Shown here: in pieces, positions 25,655-33,338 of the stretch
Layout: every line of letters starts with the position of its first letter
How positions within the stretch are numbered: position 1 is the first letter of the stretch
DNA from: Clostridium carboxidivorans P7
GTDB taxonomy: Bacteria; Bacillota; Clostridia; Clostridiales; Clostridiaceae
DNA: 64,000 nucleotides
Assembly (NCBI RefSeq): GCF_001038625.1
Contig: NZ_CP011803.1
Span: forward strand, 5,332,001-5,396,000
Reading direction: 5' to 3'
Translations under genes and position numbers: made by a program
Notes under the pieces: model-generated
Database searches by the model: none
Told to the model about the DNA's origin: nothing
The model's input: the letters and a program-made list of their open reading frames with translations, nothing else

Positions 25655-26144
25655 AATATTAAATATAAAAAACAACAATTAAGAATTATTAGTTCCTAAT
25701 TGTTGATAAAAAAGCAGTTTAGTGACAAAGCTTTAAATTACAAATATAAAGTATTCCTATATTACTATTAAAAAGTACTCATAATAAAAATACAAAGGTG
25801 TAATAAAAATATTGTCCAACAATATGCTCATTTTGGAATTATTATACCATATAAGTAGTAATTTGTAAATACTAGTTAGTTTTAGGAAGTGAAAAGATGA
25901 ACAATGATAGCAAACAAAAAACTTCCAGTTTTTGTAACGAACCCAGAGGTGGTTGCGAAACCTTAAAGGTTGAGCTTGCTAAAAATTTCCCCAATATCAT
26001 TGTGTAAGTTAATCATATATATTATTCCTTAATTTTTTGCTTCGCCTTTGTAAACAACTGTGATTTAATTTACATCAAATATATAAGATGTAATATAACA
26101 TATAAATACAGAACTTAATAATAGGATTTGATATAAGTTAATTT
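25655..26144. other. AT-rich intergenic region around repeat R3
   Basis: Apart from repeat R3 (25908-25981) no gene or regulatory signal was recognised in this stretch between the DUF5661-like and ArsR-like genes. Confidence 0.4.
25908..25981 (+). repeat. Cloverleaf repeat, type A (copy R3)
   Basis: Almost identical to R2 (AAAAACT-TCC-AGTTTTT hairpin, AACGAACCCAGAGGTGGTT stem, ACCTTAAAGGT hairpin, closing TAGCAA/TTGCTA). The third hairpin differs by one base inside the loop. Confidence 0.85.
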
Positions 26145-26825
26145 TTACCTTATATCAAAATTCTTATATAAATTTACTTTGCCTACCTCAGTAATCTCTA
26201 ATTCTCTATTTATTTGAGATTTTTTAATCCAACATAATTCAATTAATCCATTAGCAATGATATATCCTAGCTTACCAGCTACATGATAGTCTTTTTCACT
26301 CCAATCATAACATTTAGTACCACTTAGCCCTTTTATATCTTTTATTCTGCTTTTTATAATTTCTAGTTCAATAAATTTTTCATACCCTAATTCAGTAATA
26401 TAGAATATATCTTTTTCTAATTCAATATAGTTAAATTTTAAAAGAGCTTCCGTAAGCTTTATTCCTAATTTTCCAGAAATATGGTCATAGCAAAGTCTTG
26501 CGTTTCTTAAAGCTTCTGAATGTATAGACTGGCTTAATGAAGTTATTTTAGGTGATTTTGAAAGCTTCATAAGCAATTGAAGTAACGTTACAATATCCTC
26601 ATTAGCTAATTTAAAATATCTATAGCGACCATATACATACTTTTCAATTATTCCAGCATTAACCATTTTGGATAAATGAAAGGTTGCTGTTTGTGGTTTT
26701 ATACTAGCTGCTTTAGCTAATTCTCCTGCTGTGCGTTGTCCTCCAAGCAGACTCATAAGCATTATACATCTAGAAGAATCTGCTATTAATGATGCTATAT
26801 CATCTATCATAGGGTCTGGTTTCAA
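26145..26825 (-). CDS. ArsR-type winged-helix regulator with C-terminal extension
   Basis: The 226-residue protein's N-terminal third is an ArsR-like HTH (SRCIMLMSLLGGQRTAGEL, SIKPQTATFHLSKMVNAGI, EKYVYGRYRYFKLA). The remainder resembles the C-terminal part of larger ArsR-family regulators of ArsR/YdfF type, with a second winged-helix-like region. The start is read as TTG 26825, preceded by GAGGTG at 6 nt. It is divergent from the Fe-S protein gene at 27047 across about 220 nt and may control it. Confidence 0.8.
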   Translation of the reverse strand: MKPDPMIDDIASLIADSSRCIMLMSLLGGQRTAGELAKAASIKPQTATFHLSKMVNAGIIEKYVYGRYRYFKLANEDIVTLLQLLMKLSKSPKITSLSQSIHSEALRNARLCYDHISGKLGIKLTEALLKFNYIELEKDIFYITELGYEKFIELEIIKSRIKDIKGLSGTKCYDWSEKDYHVAGKLGYIIANGLIELCWIKKSQINRELEITEVGKVNLYKNFDIR

Positions 26826-27046
26826 TATGATCACCTCAAATTTATATAAATTAAATACATTACTTCCACATATATCGAAATAATTTCGTTATATAATAAT
26901 ATCATAAATTTATTTAAAATTATAGTTTGGGAGCATTTTTGTATAAAATTTGAAAGTAGTAGATGAATAATCTCCCTCATTAGAATTTGAATGAATATAT
27001 ATTAGGAGTATATTAAAGAAATTTAAAGATTATAGGGAGGAATAAA

Positions 27047-27877
27047 ATGAACAAAGAGTACTTAATAAAAATAGCATCAGACTTTGTTGAAAACTCAAAA
27101 GACAATTATATAGCAGATGAAATTGCCATTTCTGAAAATGTTGCGGGAATGAAGATTTTTGAAGCACCAATTTTTGCATTTGGTGCTTCAGATGATGAAT
27201 ATTTTACATTATTAAAAAAACCTTCTGCAGTTGGGGAACATTTCTTGCTTCCTAAAGAGTGGTTACCACAGTCAAAGACTGTTATTTCCTTTTTTTTGCC
27301 CTTTAGTGAAACCGTTAAAAAGGGAAATAGACGGGAAAAATCATGGCCTTCTGAAGAATGGTTGCATGGACGTATTGAGGGCCAATCTTTTATAAATAAG
27401 TTATGTATGTATCTGAAATCAGAATTAATGAATGCTGGATATAATACTGTAGTGCCTGCTCTAAATGAAAGGTTTTGGGCTAAGGAGTATTCACCAGAAC
27501 CAGAAGTATCATTTACAAGCAATTGGTCCGAAAGACACGCAGCTTTTGTATGTGGACTTGGAACATTTGGACTTTCTAAAGGTCTTATAACCTCAAAAGG
27601 TATGGCTGGAAGATTTGGGAGTATCATCACAGAATTATATTTGCCGCCTCAGAAGAGAGGGTATGAAAATGTCTATGAATATTGTTCAATGTGTGGTGCA
27701 TGTGCAAAAAAATGTCCAGTCAATGCAATATCTATAGAAAATGGTAAAGATCACATGATATGCTCTAAGTTTTTGAATAAAACAGCTGAAAAATATAAGC
27801 CTAGATATGGTTGTGGGAAATGTCAGATAGGTGTACCTTGTGAGAGTAGGATACCTAAGCAACACACCATAATTTAA
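27047..27877 (+). CDS. 4Fe-4S protein related to epoxyqueuosine reductase (QueG-like)
   Basis: The 276-residue protein has an N-terminal QueG-like domain (about 50-205, with CGLGTFGLSKGLITSKGMAG). A ferredoxin-type cluster YCSMCGACAKKCPVN with later cysteines in MICSKF and GCGKCQIGVPC lies at about 210-265. Related short proteins are annotated as epoxyqueuosine reductase paralogues; they lack the C-terminal HEAT region of QueG. It probably carries out a redox reaction with a cobalamin or flavin partner, but the substrate is unknown. GGGAGG precedes the ATG. Confidence 0.8.
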   Translation: MNKEYLIKIASDFVENSKDNYIADEIAISENVAGMKIFEAPIFAFGASDDEYFTLLKKPSAVGEHFLLPKEWLPQSKTVISFFLPFSETVKKGNRREKSWPSEEWLHGRIEGQSFINKLCMYLKSELMNAGYNTVVPALNERFWAKEYSPEPEVSFTSNWSERHAAFVCGLGTFGLSKGLITSKGMAGRFGSIITELYLPPQKRGYENVYEYCSMCGACAKKCPVNAISIENGKDHMICSKFLNKTAEKYKPRYGCGKCQIGVPCESRIPKQHTII

Positions 27878-28042
27878 TATCGTATTATTTAATTTTCAAC
27901 GAGCATCCATATATTTAGATTTATAGACTAATGTATATAAATTTCAACATATATATCTAGATTAGCTGCATATGTTTTTGTATTGTGAAGATAAAAAAAC
28001 ATAGCTAATTTCTCTTGAACAATAGATTAGGCTTATTTTTCA

Positions 28043-28092
28043 TATATAAACAGAGGACTTATGGTACTGTACCATAAGCCTCTGTTTATATA
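28043..28092. terminator. Long near-perfect palindrome (terminator-like)
   Basis: TATATAAACAGAGG plus CTTATGGTAC pairs with GTACCATAAG plus CCTCTGTTTATATA. These 24-bp arms have one bulged A and a 1-nt loop. It lies 165 nt after the QueG-like gene and next to the remnants that follow. It may be a terminator or a hairpin end of a lost mobile element. Confidence 0.55.
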
Positions 28093-28108
28093 TCAATTGA
28101 ATTAAAGT

Positions 28109-28250
28109 CTATTTCAAGATTGTCATAAATGCTAACTTTAATTTTGTTTTGAGTTGAACTTCATCATTACTTCTCAAACCAACTATTGTTGTTATGTTAT
28201 TATCTAATAATAGATCTATATCATCATCTGATACTTGAATTGAATTCAAT
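28109..28250 (-). pseudogene. Tyrosine-phosphatase-like gene fragment
   Basis: Minus-strand frame encoding VSDDDIDLLLDNNITTIVGL followed by RSNDEVQLKTK and ending in a stop at 28109. It resembles the early beta-strand region (xxDIxxLLxxNIxTVIDLRS) of DSP-type protein-tyrosine phosphatases. The catalytic Cys-loop is absent, so only about 45 codons survive. It abuts structured repeat S copy 2 at 28251. Confidence 0.45.
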
Positions 28251-28334
28251 AGAAGAACTTATCCAGGCGCGTAGCAGTGCTTATCAACCACTTGAAGAAG
28301 ATGGAGGTATTAGCAATGGTAGCGATAGGGTAAA
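28251..28334 (+). repeat. Structured repeat S, copy 2 (possible RNA)
   Basis: Matches 267-352 over its full length except the apical loop region. The outer arms are TTATCC and GGGTAA. A spurious open frame crosses it. See copy 1. Confidence 0.45.
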
Positions 28335-28346
28335 ATATATAAATAT

Positions 28347-28400
28347 TAGCAAAACGAATTGTAACAATTTGTTAACGACCCCTGGGGGTCGTTGTGCAGA
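28347..28400 (+). repeat. Cloverleaf repeat, truncated type C (copy R16)
   Basis: TAGCAAAAC is followed by an AATTG/CAATT hairpin and GTTAACGACCCC/GGGGGTCGTTG. The third hairpin and closing TTGCTA are missing. It sits 12 nt after structured repeat S. Confidence 0.65.
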
Positions 28401-28459
28401 TGTTTTATTTTATGATTAACCTATTATAGATTACCTGAATTATACTGTTTTTTGCTCAA

Positions 28460-28639
28460 TTATTCTAACACTTCAGAAGAAATATCCGGAATTTTCATTC
28501 TTTCTTCAAACCCATCCATTGGAACACCATCATAACTATATAGCTTTTTTAAAAGTTGCCATAGTGTTTCCAATTCTTCTTTCTTAAAATCTTTAAATAT
28601 ATCAACCATAAAATTTTTCTTAGCATCCTTTCCATTTTT
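28460..28639 (-). pseudogene. C-terminal fragment of a MarR-like regulator
   Basis: The minus-strand frame reads FKDFKKEELETLWQLLKKLY followed by SYDGVPMDGFEERMKIPD and ends in a stop at 28460. The helix with EELETLWQLLKKLY resembles the last dimerisation helix of MarR proteins. There is no start or HTH; the frame is cut at about 28640, where an unrelated fragment begins on the other strand. Confidence 0.4.
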
Positions 28640-28948
28640 TGAAAGAGAACGGATATTTACTATTGCTGAAAAGGATCCTGAAACTCTTGATAATAAGCTG
28701 TATGATGCTGTAAAAAAAAGCTCTGAATTTCGATGGAAAATATCTCAAGGCATGTATGTATTCGGATGCAGCACTCCAGCCGAATTTGTCATAGCTGCAG
28801 AAAAATATGTAATGAAAGGCATTGCAGAAAAGATTATATGCTCTTTACAGGCAAAGAAGGTGCAGGTGCACACTGTCAGTGTGGTGCAAAACTTATTGGC
28901 AACGAGAGAATTTTCAGCTGGATAGAAGATATTCTTTCAGGAAAGTAA
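28640..28948 (+). pseudogene. Alpha/beta hydrolase remnant (paralogue of the 33339 gene)
   Basis: Two frame-shifted pieces match the C-terminal part of the intact hydrolase at 33339-34544. FRWKISQGMYVFGCSTPAEF corresponds to its MRWAFSHGMYVFGVKTPAEW. GKEGAGAHCQCGAKLIGNER then corresponds to its AEEGAGAHCEVGGKLISNQR. About 36 codons between the two pieces are deleted out of frame, and the N-terminal two thirds with the catalytic Ser are gone. This is clearly a decayed paralogue. Confidence 0.8.
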
Positions 28949-29010
28949 TTAGCATTTAGAGGAATTTATGACATCAGATCATTATTTATATACAGATATT
29001 GGAAATAAGA

Positions 29011-29029
29011 ACGGCAATCTTTATTGCTA
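29011..29029 (+). repeat. Cloverleaf repeat fragment, type B 3' end (R17)
   Basis: Only GGCAATCTTTATTGCTA-like sequence remains, matching the 3' arm of type B copies (AATCTTTGTTGCTA). Confidence 0.45.
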
Positions 29030-29033
29030 AAAA

Positions 29034-29137
29034 TATAGAAAGAGGTTCTGCAAGGATACACTTCTTGGAGAATCTCTTTCTATAGGGAGGCGAGCTAAAT
29101 GCAATTAAAGGATTTTACTGTTGAGGAAATTGTATAA
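29034..29137 (+). other. Hairpin and 12-codon open frame
   Basis: ATAGAAAGAG (29034 on) pairs with CTCTTTCTAT (ending 29083), with inner TTCT/AGAA pairing. It is followed by a perfect GGGAGG and a 12-codon frame MQLKDFTVEEIV (29099-29137). This looks like the surviving 5' end of a deleted gene or a tiny leader peptide. Confidence 0.35.
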
Positions 29138-29179
29138 ATATGTTATTATGCTTTTTTAAAGTAGAGTTTATACAACTAA

Positions 29180-30151
29180 TTACACAGGAAATACAATGCT
29201 TCCAAGAAAGATTGGCTGCGTACTCTGCATATAATAATCCCAGAGACTTGCCCTTATGATTTGATCATTCTCATAAGTTTTAAAATAATATTCACATGTA
29301 TTAGTGTTTATAAAAGCAATATATTTCGTATAATCAGCGGTTCCTTTAGCAGTTAAAACAATACCCTTAGGAATAAAAACGCTGTTCATAATATGAAAGC
29401 ATGTCATAAGTGCTTCGGACCGGTTTTTCGGAACTGTTACATGTGTTTTTAGAAATGCTGTGCGAACGAAACGCTCAGGAGATGTGAACCCTCCTGGTAG
29501 ATGTATGGTTCCTGCACCCTGACCAAAAGGGGTTAAGGATACATTTTCCCAATAAACTTTCTTTTGTTGATTAATTGATACATTCATATAATTTCTTAGA
29601 TTGGTCATATGCCAGTTAAAATCAGGACTATTCGTCATGACACCTATGGGATTATCAATTATTTCAAGACCTGTCTTAGTTTGTTCAATAACAACACATT
29701 TGCCACTTTTATCAGTAGCAATCCAATGTAAAGGAGCAGCTGTTTTGGTAACTGGATCTTGTATACCTACGATACGGATATTTTCTAATAAAGACTTTAA
29801 ATCATCCACGGAAGCACAACGTCCTAAAATATAATGTAGAAAATCTAGTGAAGCAATCTGCTCTTTATCTTTTATGGGTAAATCATAATAAGCATAACCT
29901 GCAAAGTATAAGACTGCAGCAGCAAATCCTCGTTCATTTACACCATCGAAAAAACCTAACATGCCATCGGTTTCTTGACCGATACAGATAAAGCTATAGT
30001 TATCAATGTATTTTTTCATTGTTATAAGGCTATGCCATTTGTAATTTTTGGGTATTACATAAACTCCAGGTTCAATAGGACGGGAAAAGTCCATAGTTCT
30101 TCCAAAAAAATTCTCACCTTGCATAGATTGTAATGTGATAGCGGTACACAT
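29180..30151 (-). CDS. Choloylglycine hydrolase / penicillin V acylase family protein
   Basis: This 323-residue Ntn-hydrolase cleaves linear amides such as conjugated bile salts or penicillin V. The start was chosen at 30151 because the protein must begin Met-Cys so that Cys2 becomes the N-terminal nucleophile (MCTAITLQ); GGAGG lies 7 nt upstream. Active-site residues visible are Cys2, Arg and Asp in GRTMDF, Asn in VMTNSPDFNWH, and Arg in SPERFVRTAF. An earlier in-frame ATG would bury the catalytic Cys. Distinguishing bile-salt hydrolase from penicillin acylase is not possible by eye. A cloverleaf repeat lies about 120 nt upstream. Confidence 0.9.
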   Translation of the reverse strand: MCTAITLQSMQGENFFGRTMDFSRPIEPGVYVIPKNYKWHSLITMKKYIDNYSFICIGQETDGMLGFFDGVNERGFAAAVLYFAGYAYYDLPIKDKEQIASLDFLHYILGRCASVDDLKSLLENIRIVGIQDPVTKTAAPLHWIATDKSGKCVVIEQTKTGLEIIDNPIGVMTNSPDFNWHMTNLRNYMNVSINQQKKVYWENVSLTPFGQGAGTIHLPGGFTSPERFVRTAFLKTHVTVPKNRSEALMTCFHIMNSVFIPKGIVLTAKGTADYTKYIAFINTNTCEYYFKTYENDQIIRASLWDYYMQSTQPIFLGSIVFPV

Positions 30152-30272
30152 ACCATAACCTCCAATGTTATAAATGTCATAATTATAATGTATGCTTCCA
30201 TAGTAAATACGGTGCAGTTTCCTCAATAGAGGTATAATCTCCACCTTGTCCAGCAGTATTTACTAGCACATC

Positions 30273-30360
30273 TAGCAGCCAGAAAATGACTTTTTATCGT
30301 CAACTATTTTCTGGTACTACCCCATGGGGCGTTACATAAACTAGAAGTTTATGTTTGCTA
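30273..30360 (-). repeat. Cloverleaf repeat, variant D (copy R5)
   Basis: On the minus strand TAGCAAAC is followed by an AAACT-TCT-AGTTT hairpin and a CCCCATGGGG centre. The third hairpin is long and copy-specific, CCAGAAAAT / ATTTTCTGG, and the repeat closes with CTGCTA. It shares its 5' half and GTAC junction with copy R6. Confidence 0.7.
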
Positions 30361-30413
30361 ATATCTACTATATAGAAGTAATATGTAGAAGTTTATTGCT
30401 AAGAGAAATTATA

Positions 30414-30446
30414 AAAATGGTTTAGTCAAAATGACTAAACCATTTT
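30414..30446 (-). terminator. Terminator of the SH3/NlpC wall protein gene
   Basis: AAAATGGTTTAGTCA and TGACTAAACCATTTT are perfect 15-bp arms with a 3-nt loop, starting 4 nt beyond the stop codon. Confidence 0.85.
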
Positions 30447-30449
30447 ATT

Positions 30450-31616
30450 TTAGTATATATAGCTTAAATAGCTTCTAGAAGCATAACCTTGAACTCCATT
30501 TATGCTTATTTTAATCCAATTTCCATCCTTTGAATAATCAAGTACCTCTGCATATTGATTTTGACCTAATATTCCAACTATTGATGCACTTGTTGAAGGA
30601 TTACTTCTTATATTTAACTGATAAACATTTTTAATAGCAACATATTTACCACTTGGTATTGAAGTTAATAAATCTCCCCATACCCAGCCAGATTGTCCAT
30701 TATATTTTACTAGATACCAACCATTAGAATAGTTATTTAAATATAGAACAGTTCCTTTTGGTATAGTACCAAGTAAAGCTGCACCATCTGAAGGATTTGC
30801 ATTAAAATAAGCTGAATTAGTAACCTTTGTTACTTGAGCAAACATACCAGTAGTAACAGAAGGTTGTGTAGGCGTTGTAGATGGTACTGCAATATTATCT
30901 ACAATATTAACGTATCTTCCAGGAACATATCCATTATTAATATCGTCTAATGTTACAAAGTATCTTTTAGTACCTTGAATTCCACCAAAGACTTGGTCCC
31001 ATGTTGATTCAAAGGTGTAGGCACCATTAACACCATTTAGTGTACCCCACTTGTCAAATATAAGAACATGATCACCAGGTCTATCTAAAATATCCATATG
31101 CTTAATATCACTTAAGTTTATCTTAGTAAAGTATTTATCAAACATAGTTCTAGTTGAAAGTTTTCCATCATGTATATCAAAGACAGCTTGTACAAATCCT
31201 GAACAATCAATACCTGCAGTAGTAGGAACATAGCTATTTCCTGCTGTAGTATTAACATTTCCAGCAAAAGCACCTTGATTAATAGCGTCTAAAAAGTTGT
31301 TCCATGGAGTCCCAAGTGAATTTGAATTTAAACCGTCTTGTCCGCCCCAATCATAGGGGATACCACTAACCTGAGCTGTAGTAAGATTAGCAAATTGATT
31401 AGGCTGAGTAACACTACTTGTATAAGCTGAACCTATATTTCCGTTCTTATCTTTTGAATAGGTCCATGTTAAATTGATCATATTTAAAGCTCTTTGCTCA
31501 GCTTGACTTGTTGTAATTGGCGTCTGAACAGTATCAGCACTTACATTTAAAACAGGTGTAACAACAGCAGTTATTCCAAATAGAATACCAAATAATGCAG
31601 TACTAAATTTTTTCAT
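30450..31616 (-). CDS. Secreted NlpC/P60-like protein with two bacterial SH3 domains
   Basis: The 388-residue precursor has a signal peptide (1-27, ending NVSADT). A papain-like NlpC/CHAP-type amidase region (about 60-245) carries the nucleophile Cys in GIDCSGFVQAVFD and a His in DHVLIFDKW. After a Pro/Thr linker come two SH3b domains (about 265-320 and 328-385; LNIRSNPSTSASIVGIL, GWVWGD). It probably cuts or binds peptidoglycan at the cell surface. It is a single-gene unit with its own terminator. ATG is preceded by AGGAG on the minus strand. Confidence 0.88.
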   Translation of the reverse strand: MKKFSTALFGILFGITAVVTPVLNVSADTVQTPITTSQAEQRALNMINLTWTYSKDKNGNIGSAYTSSVTQPNQFANLTTAQVSGIPYDWGGQDGLNSNSLGTPWNNFLDAINQGAFAGNVNTTAGNSYVPTTAGIDCSGFVQAVFDIHDGKLSTRTMFDKYFTKINLSDIKHMDILDRPGDHVLIFDKWGTLNGVNGAYTFESTWDQVFGGIQGTKRYFVTLDDINNGYVPGRYVNIVDNIAVPSTTPTQPSVTTGMFAQVTKVTNSAYFNANPSDGAALLGTIPKGTVLYLNNYSNGWYLVKYNGQSGWVWGDLLTSIPSGKYVAIKNVYQLNIRSNPSTSASIVGILGQNQYAEVLDYSKDGNWIKISINGVQGYASRSYLSYIY

Positions 31617-32009
31617 ATTTAATTTCTCCTTTTATATTTAATAATATTTTATATGTGATTATGAGAAAATTACTTGCTTTCTGCAGAGATTGAAAACACT
31701 TAGATATTATTAAAATTAATTTAATAGACATCATCCTATTAGCTGTATTTGTAAAACTAAAGTTAAGATGACTTCGAGTTGATATAAAGATTAATTAGCG
31801 ACTTTGTAAGGATTATTATAAGGGGCAAAAGATACTCTATCAATAATCAATTTGTGGTAATACATATAAAAATAACAAGGTGAGTTTTTGGGTTCGCCTA
31901 GTACCCCCAAAAGTTAGCCTTTCTATAAAATATAAGCAAATTCCATCTGAGTCTAAGAATCACTCGATGTTAGTGATTTCTATGGATTCCTATATAAACT
32001 AAAAAAGTG
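31617..32009. other. Intergenic region with repeat B trace
   Basis: No gene. At 31946-31970 the sequence CCATCTGAGTCTAAGAATCA is the reverse complement of repeat B's leading segment (205, 52757). Nearby AATCACT and AGTGATT can pair. Confidence 0.4.
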
Positions 32010-32067
32010 TTGACATTATATATCAGTTTGATATATAATCAAATCATAACATATCAGAATGATATAT
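32010..32067 (+). promoter_or_regulatory. Promoter and twin PadR operators
   Basis: TTGACA (32010-32015), an 18-nt spacer and TATAAT (32034-32039). Inverted repeat ATATATCA-gtt-TGATATAT (32018-32036) lies within the promoter, and ATATCA-gaa-TGATAT (32051-32067) lies just after it. The centres are about 32 bp (three turns) apart, so auto-repression by the PadR protein is likely. Confidence 0.85.
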
Positions 32068-32083
32068 AAGGAAGTGAATTAAA

Positions 32084-32641
32084 TTGGCAAAAGTAAATAA
32101 AACAAAATATGCTCTTTTAGGAGTTCTTAGTTTTGAGGCTGGTTCAGGATATGATATTAAAAAATTTTGTGATTCATCTATAGGACATTTTTGGAATGAA
32201 AATTATGGACATATATATCCTATGCTTAAGAAGATGGAAGAAGAAGAACTAATAACAAAGGAAGTTGAGCAAACAGAAGGAAGACCAGCAAAGAATGTAT
32301 ATTCAATTACGGAAAAAGGAAAAAAAGAATTAAATGAATGGCTATTGCTCCCTGTAGAGCAAGAACCTATTAGATCTGAATTCTTACTTAAAATGTTTTG
32401 CTCAAAAGATTTACCTATGGAAAATGTAATTGAAAAACTTGAAAAGCTAAAAAAAGATTGTGAGAATGAGCTTGAAGAATATGTAAGAATTAAAAATATG
32501 TTAATGAATTCAAAGGAAATGGGCAAAAAAATATTAGCTTTGGTAATTAGTACTGTTACATTCGGAATATATAATACAGAATCCAAAATAAAATGGTGTG
32601 AAGATACAATAGAAAATTTAAAGAAAATAGAAGCTTTATAA
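32084..32641 (+). CDS. PadR-family transcriptional regulator
   Basis: The 185-residue protein starts at TTG 32084 after GGAAGTGA. The N-terminal PadR winged helix (about 8-85) is KYALLGVLSFEAGSGYDIKK, IYPMLKKMEEEELI, EGRPAKNVYSITEKG. The C-terminal Vir-type dimerisation helices complete it. It heads an operon with a VC0807-like membrane protein and a hydrolase. Confidence 0.9.
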   Translation: MAKVNKTKYALLGVLSFEAGSGYDIKKFCDSSIGHFWNENYGHIYPMLKKMEEEELITKEVEQTEGRPAKNVYSITEKGKKELNEWLLLPVEQEPIRSEFLLKMFCSKDLPMENVIEKLEKLKKDCENELEEYVRIKNMLMNSKEMGKKILALVISTVTFGIYNTESKIKWCEDTIENLKKIEAL

Positions 32642-32709
32642 AAATTTTATTAGTCCCGAAATTTATGCTAAAAATGCAAATATGAGTTGGTAGTAGAGGA
32701 GAACAAAAC

Positions 32710-33327
32710 ATGGAAAATAAGTCTTTAAGTAAGCCTTCAGTATTAAAGAATATACTTAATAGGGATTTTGTTATAAGTGCAATCATTCCAATTATAATAT
32801 TTTCAGTCTTTGACAAACTTAACATGACAGTTAATGGAATAATAATTTCAGGTATGTGGAGCATAGGCGTAGTTATAGCTAATTATATTAAAGAACATGA
32901 GCTTAATGTGCTTGCAGCAATGTCAGGAGTTTTTTCTGCTATTGCATTAGTAGCAACCATTATTTCCAAAAATCCTACCTTTTATTTAATATCACCTATA
33001 ATTCAGGATATTTTAATTGCCTTAATTATGTTTTGGTCATTATCTTGGAAAAGATCTTTTATTCAAATAATAGTGGAGCAAAGCTATTTAAAGAATGCTT
33101 CTGAAGAAATTAAGAAGAAACCTCATTATAAAGACACATTTAGAATCCTTACTATTTGCTGGATTGCTTTAAATATAAGCCAAGCAGCTTTGAGAACTGT
33201 ACTTTTACACACAGTATCTATGAGTTCGTATTATGCCATAAGTACTCTTTATGTAAATATATCTAGTCCATTACTTATAATATTTTGTATTACATTTCCA
33301 AGATGGTACTGGAAAAATAGAAATTAG
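32710..33327 (+). CDS. VC0807-like multi-pass membrane protein
   Basis: The 205-residue protein has about six membrane helices and the loop FWSLSWKRSFIQIIVEQS. The pattern fits the VC0807 family of uncharacterised membrane proteins, often found next to PadR or TetR regulators. It lies 68 nt after the PadR gene and 11 nt before the hydrolase. The function is unknown. Confidence 0.7.
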   Translation: MENKSLSKPSVLKNILNRDFVISAIIPIIIFSVFDKLNMTVNGIIISGMWSIGVVIANYIKEHELNVLAAMSGVFSAIALVATIISKNPTFYLISPIIQDILIALIMFWSLSWKRSFIQIIVEQSYLKNASEEIKKKPHYKDTFRILTICWIALNISQAALRTVLLHTVSMSSYYAISTLYVNISSPLLIIFCITFPRWYWKNRN

Positions 33328-33338
33328 GGGGAACAGTC

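Noticed and set aside
28186..28419. 77-codon open frame crossing structured repeat S and cloverleaf R16
   Set aside because: It is made of two repeat elements and a phosphatase fragment read in the wrong strand; there is no ribosome site.
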